A stretch of DNA of 64,000 nucleotides from Microlunatus flavus. Its GTDB lineage: Bacteria > Actinomycetota > Actinomycetes > Propionibacteriales > Propionibacteriaceae. The stretch lies in contig NZ_FOFA01000004.1 of the NCBI RefSeq assembly GCF_900110855.1, forward strand, positions 124,001 through 188,000, in the 5' to 3' direction. Shown here one piece after another: positions 1 through 11,081 of the stretch; the first letter of the stretch is position 1; every line of letters starts with the position of its first letter. The translations under genes and the position numbers were made by a program. The notes below the pieces were generated by a model that was not told the DNA's origin, did not search any database, and saw only the letters and a list, made by a program, of their open reading frames with translations.

Positions 1-85
1 TCGTCCGCCCGGCCGGCGACGCGGTCGGCACCCACCGGGAGTGCGGTCGAGCGGACCTGGGCAGGCAGCCGGTGACCGTGAACGT

Positions 86-211
86 GGACCTCCGGACGAG
101 GTCGCTGGACGTGGATGGGCCTGACGGGAGCACGGGCGCGGCCGCTCACGAGCCCGAGCGTCGATCACGCGCCCGTGCGGATGGTTGTCCGGCGCCCTCG
201 TCCGGAGGTCC
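86..211. repeat. Long nested inverted repeat (snap-back element) downstream of uvrC
   Basis: Outer arms 86-101 and 196-211 are perfect 16-bp inverted copies (GGACCTCCGGACGAGG and its complement). Inside them, 103-110 pairs with 187-194 with one wobble, 130-140 pairs perfectly with 168-178 (GCACGGGCGCG), and 143-147 pairs with 156-160. The whole 126 nt can fold into one long imperfect hairpin. It lies 33 nt past the uvrC stop and could be a transcription terminator or a MITE-like element. I see no convincing gene in bases 1-243. Confidence 0.6.
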
Positions 212-243
212 GCCGGCAGCTGGTTCGAGGGGACAGACCTCGA

Positions 244-2247
244 CTAGCGGTCGACCAGCACCTCACCCGTGGCCATGTCGATCGCGTCGCCGGCCGGGCG
301 GGCCTCGAGCGCGGCGAGGACCGCTTGCGCGGTCTTGAGGCCGAACCCCGGCACCGCAGCGATCTCCTCGACGCTGGCGGCGCGGAGCTTCTTCAGCGAC
401 CCGAAGTGGTGCAGCAGCGCCTTGCGGCGCACCTCCCCCAGCCCGGGCACCTGGTCGAGCACGGACTCGACCATGCTCTTGCTGCGCCGCCCGCGGTGGT
501 GGGTGATGGCGAAGCGGTGCGCCTCGTCGCGGACGCGCTGGAGCAGGTAGAGGCCCTCGCTGGTCCGCGGCAGGATCACGGGGTCCTCGACGTCGGGGAG
601 CCAGACCTCCTCGAGACGCTTGGCCAGGCCGCACAGCGCCACGTCGTCGATGCCCAGCTCGTCCATGGCGGCGGCCGCCGCGGCGACCTGCGGCGGCCCG
701 CCGTCGACGACGACGAGCTGCGGGACGTACGCGAACCGGCGCGGGGCCCCGGTCTCGGGGTCGACGAGCAGCGGCCCCTCGCCGTTCGAGCCGTCGGAGG
801 CGCCCAGCGCGGCCTTGCGGTCGTCGATCATCCGGCGGAACCGTCGGGTGATGACCTCGTGCATGGACGCGACGTCGTTCTGGCCGTCGACGCCGCGGAT
901 GACGAAGCGGCGGTACTCGCTCTTGCGCGGCAGGCCGTCCTCGAAGACGACCATCGAGGCCACGACCTCGGTGCCCTGCAGGTTGGAGATGTCGAAGCAC
1001 TCGATGCGCAGCGGCGCGCCGGGCAGCTCGAGCGCCTCCTGGATCTCCTCGAGCGCGCGGTTGCGGGTCGACAGGTCGCTGGCGCGGGTCGTCTTGTGCC
1101 GGACGAGGGCCTCGTTGGCGTTCTTGGCCACCGTCTCCATCAGCGTCCGCTTGTCGCCGCGCTGCGGGACGCGGATGTCGACGTGCGAGCCGCGGCGCTC
1201 GGTGAGCAGCTGGGTGAGCGACTCCAGCGACGTCGGCAGCGCCGGGACGAGGATCTCGCGCGGCACGGCGTCGCGGGGGTCGGGCTCGTCGTCGCTCTCC
1301 GCGTAGAGCTGCAGGAGGAACTGCTCGACGAGCTCGGGCGTGCCCTCCTCGTCGAACCGGTCGGCCACCCAGCCGCGCTCGCCGCGGATGCGGCCGCCCC
1401 GGACGTGGAAGATCTGCACGGCGACCTCGAGCGGGTCCTCGGCCACGGCGATGACGTCGGCGTCGGTCCCGTCGGCGAACACGACCGCGTTGCGCTCGAG
1501 CGCGCGCTGCATGGCCTGCAGGTCGTCGCGCAGCCGGGCCGCCCGCTCGAAGTCGAGCTCGGCGCTGGCGGCCTTCATCTGCCGCTCGATCTGGCGGATC
1601 ATCGGCGTCGCCTGGCCCGCCATGAACTGGCAGAAGTCGTCGACGATGTCGCGGTGCTCCTCCGGGGTCACCTTGCCGACGCAGGGCGCGGAGCACTTGT
1701 CGATGTAGCCGAGCAGGCAGGGCCGGCCGAGCAGCTGGTGGTTGCGGAACACGCCGGGCCGGCACGAGCGCATCGGGAACACCCGCAGGAGCAGGTCGAC
1801 GGTCTCGCGGATCGCCCAGGCGTGGCTGTACGGGCCGAAGTAGCGGTTGCCCTTGCGCTTGGCCCCGCGCCCGACCATCACCCGCGGGAACTCCTCGGAC
1901 AGCGTCACCGCCATCCACGGGTACGACTTGTCGTCGCGGTACTTCACGTTGAAGCGCGGGTCGTACTCCTTGATCCAGGAGTACTCCAGCTGCAGCGACT
2001 CGACCTCGGTCTGGACGACCGTCCACTCGACCTTGGCGGCCGTCGTCACCATCTGCCGGGTGCGCTCGTGCAGGTTGCGCGGGTCGGCGAAGTAGGAGTT
2101 CAGCCGCTGGCGCAGGCTCTTGGCCTTGCCGACGTAGATGACGCGGCCGTTCTCGTCGGAGAAGCGGTAGACGCCGGGCTGCTCGGGGATCGATCCAGGT
2201 GCCGGTCGGTAGGACAGCGGCGCGCGCCGCGTACGGGTTCCAGGCAC
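244..2247 (-). CDS. uvrC: UvrABC excinuclease subunit C
   Basis: Nucleotide excision repair nuclease that makes the 3' and 5' incisions around UvrB-bound lesions in the cytoplasm. The 667-residue protein has the family order: an N-terminal GIY-YIG nuclease (residues about 20-100, with [20 protein letters not shown]), a UVR motif near 205-240 ([14 protein letters not shown]) that contacts UvrB, the RNase H-like UvrC nuclease domain (about 370-540), and a C-terminal helix-hairpin-helix pair ([17 protein letters not shown], then [13 protein letters not shown]). The GTG start at 2247 lies 7 nt after a TAACCT -10 box, so the mRNA is probably leaderless, and the promoter is of the DNA-damage type also seen at uvrA and uvrB. 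Length is normal and no defects are seen. Confidence 0.97.
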   Translation of the reverse strand: MPGTRTRRAPLSYRPAPGSIPEQPGVYRFSDENGRVIYVGKAKSLRQRLNSYFADPRNLHERTRQMVTTAAKVEWTVVQTEVESLQLEYSWIKEYDPRFNVKYRDDKSYPWMAVTLSEEFPRVMVGRGAKRKGNRYFGPYSHAWAIRETVDLLLRVFPMRSCRPGVFRNHQLLGRPCLLGYIDKCSAPCVGKVTPEEHRDIVDDFCQFMAGQATPMIRQIERQMKAASAELDFERAARLRDDLQAMQRALERNAVVFADGTDADVIAVAEDPLEVAVQIFHVRGGRIRGERGWVADRFDEEGTPELVEQFLLQLYAESDDEPDPRDAVPREILVPALPTSLESLTQLLTERRGSHVDIRVPQRGDKRTLMETVAKNANEALVRHKTTRASDLSTRNRALEEIQEALELPGAPLRIECFDISNLQGTEVVASMVVFEDGLPRKSEYRRFVIRGVDGQNDVASMHEVITRRFRRMIDDRKAALGASDGSNGEGPLLVDPETGAPRRFAYVPQLVVVDGGPPQVAAAAAAMDELGIDDVALCGLAKRLEEVWLPDVEDPVILPRTSEGLYLLQRVRDEAHRFAITHHRGRRSKSMVESVLDQVPGLGEVRRKALLHHFGSLKKLRAASVEEIAAVPGFGLKTAQAVLAALEARPAGDAIDMATGEVLVDR

Positions 2248-2254
2248 GCGCCCC

Positions 2255-2280
2255 AGGTTAGGTCGCGGCCCCGACAGTTC
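2255..2280 (-). promoter_or_regulatory. RecA-NDp/PafBC-type promoter of uvrC
   Basis: Minus strand reads GAACTGTCGGGG (2280-2269), exactly 8 nt, then TAACCT (2260-2255), then 7 nt to the GTG. This matches the mycobacterial RecA-NDp pattern TTGTCRGTG-N8-TANNNT at the TGTCRG core and at the spacing. The same arrangement precedes uvrA and uvrB in this window. Confidence 0.75.
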
Positions 2281-2292
2281 CGGCCACGTGCG

Positions 2293-2580
2293 TCAGGCGG
2301 ACGGGGGGCCGGCGTCGCGGCGGTCGTCTTCGCCCTCCCCCGGCCCGGCCGACCGCTGGAGCTCGGCCGCGCGGTCGTTGAAGCGACGCACCTGCCGCCG
2401 CCAGGCCAGGAAGCACAGCACCGCGAGGGCGGACCACAGGACCGCCAGCACCCAGCGGAACGTCGACGGGCCCTGCTGGGCGATCCCGGCGAAGTTCACG
2501 ACCGCGCTCACCACCGCGAGGGCGGCCAGGACGCCGAGCAGGACCGGAGGACGGCGGGGCCAGGGCTGCGGGACGGACAT
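2293..2580 (-). CDS. Small two-TM membrane protein, unknown function
   Basis: A 95-residue protein with two hydrophobic segments (residues about 13-31 and 41-60, the second ending in LAVLCFLAWRR), then an amphipathic charged C-terminal tail rich in E, D, R and A. I do not recognise a named family; such small membrane proteins are common in actinobacteria. The start is ATG at 2578-2580, 7 nt behind a TAGCGT -10 box (2588-2593), which suggests a leaderless transcript of its own. It lies 47 nt downstream of the Rieske gene on the same strand and could also be read from that promoter. Confidence 0.6.
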   Translation of the reverse strand: MSVPQPWPRRPPVLLGVLAALAVVSAVVNFAGIAQQGPSTFRWVLAVLWSALAVLCFLAWRRQVRRFNDRAAELQRSAGPGEGEDDRRDAGPPSA

Positions 2581-2587
2581 GGCGTCG

Positions 2588-2593
2588 ACGCTA
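2588..2593 (-). promoter_or_regulatory. -10 box (TAGCGT) for leaderless small membrane protein
   Basis: Minus strand TAGCGT followed by 7 nt and the ATG at 2580. The same TANNNT-to-start geometry recurs at several genes in this window (2247, 7962, 8162, 11780, 12630, 59596, 62917). Confidence 0.5.
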
Positions 2594-2627
2594 GCCCGGG
2601 CGCGGCGGGCCCTCGACCACCGCACGC

Positions 2628-3206
2628 TCAGCCGGTGACGAAGACCTTCGAGCCGACGACGGTGGTCGCCGACTCGGCCAGCGGCTTGCGAGCGGGCGGC
2701 TGCTTGACCGAGCCGTCCTCGATCGAGAACTCGCTGCCGTGGCAGGGGCACTTGATGACCCCGCCCTCGACCGACCCGACCGGGCAGCCCTGGTGGGTGC
2801 AGATCTTGCTGAACGCCTTGTAGGTGCCCTTGCTGGGCTGGGTGACGACGAAGTCCGCGTCCTTCAGGATCACCCCGCCGCCGACCGGGACGTCCGCGGT
2901 CGCCACGCTCGGGCCGCTGGGCGCGGCCTGGCTCGACGGCGCCGCGGACGACGCCGAGGCGCTCGGGCTGCTCGCCGCGCTCGACGAGGCGGCGCTGCTC
3001 GGGGCGGCCGAGGTCGGGACGGGCGCGCCCGCCTGACCCTCGGCCCCGCACGCGGCGAGCGTGAGGACCGCACCGCCCGACACGGCGACGATGCCGGCCG
3101 TCCGCAGGACGTCGCGGCGCGACGGCGCGAACGCGGGCCGTGCGGCAGGACGGGCGGCAGGACGGGCGGCAAGACGGGTGTCGCTGAGCAGGTCGGACCG
3201 GTCCAT
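2628..3206 (-). CDS. Rieske (2Fe-2S) lipoprotein, Tat-exported
   Basis: A 192-residue exported iron-sulfur protein, probably an electron carrier at the outer face of the membrane; its redox partner is unknown. The N-terminus has an Arg-Pro-Ala run (RLAARPAARPAARPA), then a twin-arginine signal (SRRDVLRTAGIVAVSGGAV) ending in a lipobox (LAAC), so it is likely folded before Tat export and lipid-anchored. A Ser/Ala-rich linker (about residues 60-95) precedes the Rieske fold. The ligands are visible as CTHQGC (about 134-139) and CPCHG (about 151-155). The ATG at 3206 is preceded by GGAGG. The small membrane protein gene lies 47 nt downstream. This arrangement next to uvrC/uvrA is commonly seen in actinobacteria. 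Confidence 0.9.
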   Translation of the reverse strand: MDRSDLLSDTRLAARPAARPAARPAFAPSRRDVLRTAGIVAVSGGAVLTLAACGAEGQAGAPVPTSAAPSSAASSSAASSPSASASSAAPSSQAAPSGPSVATADVPVGGGVILKDADFVVTQPSKGTYKAFSKICTHQGCPVGSVEGGVIKCPCHGSEFSIEDGSVKQPPARKPLAESATTVVGSKVFVTG

Positions 3207-3320
3207 CGGAACCTCCGGGGGCAGGCAGGGCTGCGGTCAGCCACTGGTTGACCAGGCAACGACCCGGTTGCGCCCCGAGGTTCCCGCCGCTCCGCTGCGG
3301 TCGAGGCCTGAGACGCTGCG

Positions 3321-3878
3321 GTGGTGCGTCCGACCCCGCTGCCCTGGCCGGCCGTGCCGCCGGCCTCGGGCACGGTGGTCCTGCGTCGCTTCACCTCGGC
3401 CGACGTCGGCATGCTGCGCGACCTGGCCACGGACCCGTACGTCCCTCTGATCGGGAGCCTCCCCCACCGGGCCGACGAGGTGCAGGCGCTGGCGTACGTC
3501 GAGCGTCAGCTCAGCCGTCCGGAGCAGGGCGTCGGCTGGTCGTTCTGCGTCGCGGACGGCGTCAGCGACGAGGCTCTGGGCGGTGCCGGCCTCTGGCTGG
3601 TGCCGGACGACCCTCGGGTGCTGACGGCGGGCTACTCCGTCGCGCCGCGGGCGCGGGGTCGGGGGGTGGCGACGCAGGCCCTGCGGGCGCTGGTCGGGTT
3701 CGCGTGGACGCGGCCGCACGTCGAGCGGGTCGAGCTGCGCGTCGAGCCCGACAACGCCGCGTCGCTGCGCGTCGCCGCGGCCGCGGGCTTCGAGCGGGAC
3801 GGGCTGGAGCGCGGCCGGGAGTTCCGGGGCCGCGCGGTCGACCTGGTGCGGTTCGTCCTCCGGCGGCCGGCGGGCTGA
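3321..3878 (+). CDS. GNAT-family N-acetyltransferase (RimJ/RimL type)
   Basis: A 185-residue acetyltransferase with the GNAT fold and the acetyl-CoA loop RARGRGVATQAL (about residues 112-123). The layout (VLRRFTSADVGMLRDLATDP near the start, VELRVEPDNAASLRVAAAAGFERDG near the end) is that of the RimJ/RimL-like Acetyltransf_3 group, which acetylates protein N-termini or small amines. The actual substrate cannot be read from sequence. GTG at 3321 is taken as the start because it precedes the first conserved strand by about 20 residues; no strong Shine-Dalgarno is visible, so the exact start is uncertain. Confidence 0.85.
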   Translation: MVRPTPLPWPAVPPASGTVVLRRFTSADVGMLRDLATDPYVPLIGSLPHRADEVQALAYVERQLSRPEQGVGWSFCVADGVSDEALGGAGLWLVPDDPRVLTAGYSVAPRARGRGVATQALRALVGFAWTRPHVERVELRVEPDNAASLRVAAAAGFERDGLERGREFRGRAVDLVRFVLRRPAG

Positions 3879-3924
3879 CCCGTGCGGTCCGACGAGCGCT
3901 CGGGCTGGCCGGCGCTCGAGCCGG

Positions 3925-4743
3925 TCAGCGCTCGGCGCGGGCTCCGCGGACCCGGGCGAGGACGTCGTCCAGGGCCGTCGCGACCACCGCGTGGGTGCCG
4001 GCGGCGCGGACGTCCTCGCGGACCTGCTGGTTGAGCCCGCCCGGGGTGGCGTGGTCGTCGGCCAGGGCCGCGAGCTCGCGGTCCGGCTCCTCGGCCAGCG
4101 CGTCGCTGAGCCCGCGCAGCAGCACCCCGACGTACGCCCGCGCCTCAGGAGCGGGGACGCCCTGGCCCGCGAGCCAGGCCTCCACCGTGGCGAGCAGGTC
4201 GAGCTGGGTCGCCGCGAAGGCGGACGCCGCGCTGAAGGCGTCGAAGGCCGTCTCGTCGTCGAGGGCGGCCACGTCACCCAGCCGCCCGAACAGCTCGAGG
4301 GCGTCGGGCTCGGGCGGCACGACGGGGACGAGGCCCTGCCGGGCCGCGACCGAGGGCAGCGGGATGGCGCGGGCGACGCGGGTGGCCGGCGCGACCGCCG
4401 ACCGCAGGTGCGCGAGCGGGAGGGCGGCGACCACGCTCACCACCACGTGCTCGGGCGTGAACCGCAGACCCTCCACGACGGCCGGGGCGTCCACCGGGCG
4501 CGGCGCGAGGACCACGCACCGGACCGCGTCGACGACGGCCTGGTTGTCGGCGGCGACGCGCACGTTCGCGAACCGTCGGGCGAGGGCCGCGCTCACGGCG
4601 GCCCCGCGCGGCGAGACGACGATCGCGGGCGGGTCGTCGACCGTGCTCAGGCCCTCGACCATGGCGCGCGTGATCGACCCGGTGCCGACGAACCCGTATG
4701 CCGCGGTCCCGACCGGGGAGTCGACCCCGTCCGTGGAGCTCAC
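3925..4743 (-). CDS. Pyrroline-5-carboxylate reductase-like NAD(P)-binding protein
   Basis: A 272-residue protein with a dinucleotide-binding Rossmann start (YGFVGTGSITRAMVEGL) and the ProC-like dimerisation domain (AAFDAFSAASAFAATQLDLL near 175). P5C reductases convert pyrroline-5-carboxylate to proline. This copy lacks several of the strongest ProC signatures: the usual MPN-like segment is replaced by RAIPLPSVAARQG, and the end of the dimer domain is divergent. It may therefore be a ProC paralogue acting on another imine or ketimine. GTG start at 4743, with GGAGAGG about 9 nt upstream. Dispersed TTCGAC-type repeats lie between its start and the uvrA stop. Confidence 0.7.
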   Translation of the reverse strand: MSSTDGVDSPVGTAAYGFVGTGSITRAMVEGLSTVDDPPAIVVSPRGAAVSAALARRFANVRVAADNQAVVDAVRCVVLAPRPVDAPAVVEGLRFTPEHVVVSVVAALPLAHLRSAVAPATRVARAIPLPSVAARQGLVPVVPPEPDALELFGRLGDVAALDDETAFDAFSAASAFAATQLDLLATVEAWLAGQGVPAPEARAYVGVLLRGLSDALAEEPDRELAALADDHATPGGLNQQVREDVRAAGTHAVVATALDDVLARVRGARAER

Positions 4744-4762
4744 GGGACGTCGACCTCTCCGA

Positions 4763-4867
4763 GGCCCCCTTCGACAGGCTCAGGACGCCGCTTCGACGAG
4801 CTCAGGGAACGTCCCCCGCGCTTCGACGCGCTCAGGGAGCGCTCCTCCGCTGCCGACGCGCTCACCG
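4763..4867. repeat. Cluster of dispersed TTCGACNNGCTCAGG repeats
   Basis: Three close copies of CTTCGACRNGCTCAGG (near 4768, 4791 and 4818) and a degenerate fourth occupy the gap between the ProC-like gene and uvrA. The reverse complement of this core, CCTGAGCCTGTCGAAGG, is the first third of every unit in the tandem array at 56.5-57.3 kb, so the two loci carry the same repeat family. Similar short repeats are abundant in many high-GC genomes; their function is unknown. Confidence 0.75.
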
Positions 4868-4872
4868 GCGCT

Positions 4873-7962
<3,090 letters not shown>

Positions 7963-7969
7963 GGACGAC

Positions 7970-7995
7970 AGAGTAGATGTGGACACCGACAGTTC
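7970..7995 (-). promoter_or_regulatory. RecA-NDp/PafBC-type promoter of uvrA
   Basis: Minus strand GAACTGTCGGTG (7995-7984), 8 nt, TACTCT (7975-7970), then 7 nt to GTG 7962. TGTCGGTG-N8-TACTCT is an essentially exact fit to the RecA-NDp consensus. Confidence 0.8.
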
Positions 7996-8148
7996 CGAAC
8001 CGCGCGGAGCGGGCCGCTATTCCGCCCGGCGACGCGTCCGCCCGCGGCTCCCGGGCGAACGCGCGGACCCGTGAGGCGACCGTCCGGCGACCGTCCGGCG
8101 TCGCCCGGGACAGGCGTGGCGCGAGGGGCAGGAGACGATCCCGAGCAC

Positions 8149-8154
8149 TAGCGT
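8149..8154 (+). promoter_or_regulatory. -10 box TAGCGT for leaderless gene at 8162
   Basis: TAGCGT ends 7 nt before the GTG at 8162. This decides between the two in-frame GTG codons at 8153 and 8162, since the first overlaps the -10 box itself. Confidence 0.5.
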
Positions 8155-8161
8155 GAGGGCC

Positions 8162-8905
8162 GTGGACCAGCCCTCAGCGCCCGCCGCCGACGAGCAGCTC
8201 GCCGACGTCCGCCGGCTCGTGACCGGCGCCACGCAGCGGCTCCTCGGCGCGACCATCGCGGTGACCGACGAGCAGTGGGCGGCGCCGAGCCGGCTCCCCC
8301 GCTGGAGCCGGGCCCACGTGGCCACCCACCTCGCCCGCCAGGCCGACGGCCTCACCCGCCTCGTCGAGGGCGCGGCGGTCGGCGAGCACCGCACCATGTA
8401 CTCCTCCCGCGAGGCGCGCGACGCCGAGATCGAGGCGGGCGCGCGGCGTACGGGCCTCGAGCTGCAGTCCGACCTCGACACCACCGCCGGTCGCCTGACC
8501 GAGGCCTTCGAGCGCCTCGACCACGTCGGGCCGAGCGCCACCACGGGGTGGACGGCGTCGGTCGAGATGCGGAACCTGGTCGCCCCCGCGCGGCTGCTGC
8601 CGCTGGCCCGGCTCTTCGAGGTCGAGCTGCACCTCGTCGACCTCGACGTCGGCCACGAGGTGAGCGACGTCGACGCGGCGTCCGCGGAGTGGCTGCTCGA
8701 GTGGTTCGCGTTCCGCGCGACGGCCCGCGACGAGTTCCCGCGGGTGGAGCTGCGCGCCTCCTCCGGCTTCACCACCACCGTCGGCTCGGTCGGCGGTCCC
8801 GTGGTGGTGCGCGGCAGCGCACCCGCCCTGCTCGGCTGGCTCACCGGCCGGACGGACCCGGACGCCGTCGAGGGTGCCGGCGGGCTGCGCATGCCCAGCC
8901 TCTGA
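8162..8905 (+). CDS. Maleylpyruvate isomerase family mycothiol-dependent enzyme
   Basis: A 247-residue protein of the DinB/mycothiol-dependent maleylpyruvate isomerase fold. The N-terminal MDMPI segment is visible as LVTGATQRLLGATIAVTDEQ, then WSRAHVATHLARQADGLTRL, the helix that supplies the metal-binding His. The domain continues through an MDMPI C-terminal segment (EFPRVELRASSG to the end). Members use mycothiol as a thiol cofactor; only a few have known substrates, so maleylpyruvate itself is not implied. The gene is next to the MBL hydrolase in the same direction and divergent from uvrA, a neighbourhood frequently seen in actinobacteria. Confidence 0.85.
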   Translation: MDQPSAPAADEQLADVRRLVTGATQRLLGATIAVTDEQWAAPSRLPRWSRAHVATHLARQADGLTRLVEGAAVGEHRTMYSSREARDAEIEAGARRTGLELQSDLDTTAGRLTEAFERLDHVGPSATTGWTASVEMRNLVAPARLLPLARLFEVELHLVDLDVGHEVSDVDAASAEWLLEWFAFRATARDEFPRVELRASSGFTTTVGSVGGPVVVRGSAPALLGWLTGRTDPDAVEGAGGLRMPSL

Positions 8906-8936
8906 GCGAGGCCTCCTGCTCCCGCCTCCTCCCGGC

Positions 8937-8992
8937 AAGTGGTCACTCCCCGCCCGCGACACGCCGTGAACAGCACCCGGGGTCGACCACTT
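8937..8992. repeat. Inverted repeat AAGTGGTC/GACCACTT
   Basis: Perfect 8-bp arms at 8937-8944 and 8985-8992, extended inward by CCCCG/CGGGG, lie between the mycothiol-enzyme gene and the MBL gene. This may be a weak terminator or a protein-binding site; no U-tract follows. Confidence 0.4.
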
Positions 8993-9048
8993 TCCGCCAA
9001 AGGAGACCCACGAGAAAGCGCGGGAGAGACGGGCCCGAGACTGGGCGC

Positions 9049-9708
9049 ATGGCCGGACTGAACCACGTGACCCGCGGCGGCGACCCGCTGACGTTCCCCC
9101 TCTCCCCCACCGTCACCCTCACCAAGGTCTCGGTGGGACCGATGGACAACAACGCGTACGTGCTCGAGGGCGCGGGCGGCGTGGTCCTCGTCGACGCGGC
9201 GGACGACGCGACGACGCTCGTCGGGGTCCTCGGCGACCGCAGCCTCGACACCGTCGTCACGACGCACCGGCACCGCGACCACTGGCAGGCGCTCGGCGTG
9301 CTCGACCGCACCGGCGCCCGCCTGGTCGCCGGGACGCCGGACGCGGACGCGATCGCCACCGAGGCCGGCGTGCACCACCCCGACGGCGTGTGGGACGGCG
9401 ACACCGTGCCCCTGGGCTCCGAGCACCTCGACGTGATCGGGCTCGTCGGCCACACGCCCGGCTCGGTCGTCCTCGCCTACCGCGGGACCGAGGGGCCGAC
9501 GCACCTCTTCACCGGCGACAGCCTCTTCCCCGGCGGCCCGGGCAAGACCGGGAGCCCGGAGGACTTCACGTCCCTGATGGACGACCTGGAGGCCAAGGTC
9601 TTCGCGGTCTTCGACGACGACACCGTCGTGCACCCCGGCCACGGCGACGACACGACCCTCGGCGCGGAGCGGCCACACCTGGCGGAGTGGCGCGAGCGCG
9701 GCTGGTGA
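9049..9708 (+). CDS. MBL-fold metallo-hydrolase (glyoxalase II-like)
   Basis: A 219-residue metallo-beta-lactamase-fold hydrolase. The metal motif THRHRDHWQAL gives HxHxDH, and further ligands are the His in VGHTPGSVVL, the Asp in FTGDSLFPGG and the late His in VVHPGHGDDT. The layout matches small glyoxalase II-like thioester hydrolases, which cleave S-acyl thiols such as S-lactoyl conjugates. Next to a mycothiol-fold protein, a mycothiol thioester substrate is an attractive guess but is inference. ATG 9049 is used; the sequence upstream in frame is non-homologous. It converges on the MocR gene with a 9-nt gap. Confidence 0.9.
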   Translation: MAGLNHVTRGGDPLTFPLSPTVTLTKVSVGPMDNNAYVLEGAGGVVLVDAADDATTLVGVLGDRSLDTVVTTHRHRDHWQALGVLDRTGARLVAGTPDADAIATEAGVHHPDGVWDGDTVPLGSEHLDVIGLVGHTPGSVVLAYRGTEGPTHLFTGDSLFPGGPGKTGSPEDFTSLMDDLEAKVFAVFDDDTVVHPGHGDDTTLGAERPHLAEWRERGW

Positions 9709-9717
9709 GCCGCGGCG

Positions 9718-11043
9718 TCAGGCGGTGACGGGGCCGCCGGACGCGCCCTCGACGGCTTGGCGCAGCGCAGCGGCCAGGTCTTCGGCCGATCCCGGGTCGA
9801 GGTCGCCGACGGTGACGCGCACAGCCGGCCCGGCCTGCTGCCGGAAGCGCTGACCCGGAGCGACGGCCCAGCCGGCGGCGAGCAGCCCGGCCACGGCACG
9901 GGCCTCGTCGGGGACGGGTACCCAGACGTTCAGGCCGGTCGCGCCCGAGCCCGGCAGGCCGGCGGCCTCCAGCGCGTGGAGCAGCGCCGTGCGGCGCTCG
10001 TCGTACGTGTCCGCAGCGGTGGCGACGACCCGCGCGACGTCCGGGTCCGACCACAGCGCGACGGCGACGTGCTGCAGCAGCGTGCTGACCCAGCCCGAGC
10101 CGACCCGGAGCTGCCCCTCGACCCGGGCCACGGTCGCCTCGTCGCCCGCTACCAGCGCGAGGCGCAGGTCGGGCCCGTACGGCTTGGACAGCGAGCGCAC
10201 GGACGCCCAGGCCGCGGTGACGCCGGCCAGGCTCGCGAGCGGCACCCGGGCCAGCTCGGCCGCGTGGTCGTCCTCGACGAGCAGCACGTCCGGGTGCGCG
10301 GCGAGGACCGTCCGGAGCCGGGCGGCGCGCTCCGGCGTCACGCGGGCGCCGGTCGGGTTCTGGGCGCGTGCCGTCACGACCACCGCCCGCGCCCCTTCGG
10401 CCAGGGCGCCGGCCAGGGCGCGCGGGTCCGGACCGGCGTCGTCGACCCGGACGGGCAGCGCGCGCAGCCCGGAGGCGGCGAGGAGGTCGAGCAGGTTCGG
10501 CCAGCCGGGGTCCTCCACCGCGACCGCGTCCCCGGGCGCCAGCCGCGCGAGCAGCACCCGGCGGATCGCGTCCAGGCCGCCGCCCGCGACCGTGAGGTGC
10601 GTGGCGTCGACGCCGTCGGCCACCAGCCGGGCGCGACCGAGCTCGGCGAGGGCGGGCAGCACCAGGTCGCCGGGCGCCGCCGCGGGCCCGCCCGGCACCG
10701 CCACCGCCTCGAGCCGGGGCAGCAGCGCGGCCGACGGCTGGCCCGAGGCGAGGTCGACGACGCCCTCCGGCACCGCCGGGCCGGTGCTGCGCGTCGCGAG
10801 GGCCGGGCGGGCGCGCACCCGGGTTCCCAGGCGCCCCCGGGTCTCCAGCAGACCCCGGGCCACGGCCGTCTTGTACGCGCTGGCCACCGTGCCGGGCGCC
10901 ACGCCCAGCTCCGTGGCCAGCGCCCGGACGGTCGGCACCAGGTCACCGGCGACGAGCCCGCCGTCGCGGACCGCGGCCTCCAGGGACGCGAGGATCTCGG
11001 TTGCCGAGCGCCCAGCCAGGCGATAACGTTCTGTCACAATCAC
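9718..11043 (-). CDS. MocR-type regulator (GntR winged helix fused to aminotransferase domain)
   Basis: A 441-residue PLP-binding transcription factor. Residues 1-75 form a GntR winged helix (LVPTVRALATELGVAPGTVASAYKTA); residues about 90-435 are a class I aminotransferase fold with the PLP lysine in SLSKPYGPDLRL and the NPTG loop (ARAQNPTGARVT). MocR proteins use PLP as a ligand and typically control the divergent gene. Here that gene encodes a pyridoxamine-phosphate-oxidase-like protein, the classic pairing for PdxR-like regulators, although PLP-synthesis genes are absent. GTG at 11043 has a TACAAT -10 box immediately upstream, so it is probably leaderless, and an inverted repeat covers the start. 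Confidence 0.88.
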   Translation of the reverse strand: MIVTERYRLAGRSATEILASLEAAVRDGGLVAGDLVPTVRALATELGVAPGTVASAYKTAVARGLLETRGRLGTRVRARPALATRSTGPAVPEGVVDLASGQPSAALLPRLEAVAVPGGPAAAPGDLVLPALAELGRARLVADGVDATHLTVAGGGLDAIRRVLLARLAPGDAVAVEDPGWPNLLDLLAASGLRALPVRVDDAGPDPRALAGALAEGARAVVVTARAQNPTGARVTPERAARLRTVLAAHPDVLLVEDDHAAELARVPLASLAGVTAAWASVRSLSKPYGPDLRLALVAGDEATVARVEGQLRVGSGWVSTLLQHVAVALWSDPDVARVVATAADTYDERRTALLHALEAAGLPGSGATGLNVWVPVPDEARAVAGLLAAGWAVAPGQRFRQQAGPAVRVTVGDLDPGSAEDLAAALRQAVEGASGGPVTA

Positions 11044-11051
11044 CAGATTGT
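11036..11051. promoter_or_regulatory. Operator-like inverted repeat in the MocR/PNPOx divergent region
   Basis: ACAATC-acca-GATTGT is a perfect 6-bp inverted repeat. It covers the GTG start of the MocR gene and its minus-strand -10 (TACAAT, 11052-11047). It lies 30 nt before the divergent PNPOx-like gene, so one site could control both directions. Confidence 0.5.
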
Positions 11052-11081
11052 ACTAGAACATAAGGACGAGGGCCACCTGCG

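Noticed and set aside
1-243. Gene before uvrC
   Set aside because: All frames that cross this stretch lack start signals and protein-like composition; most of it is taken by the nested inverted repeat.
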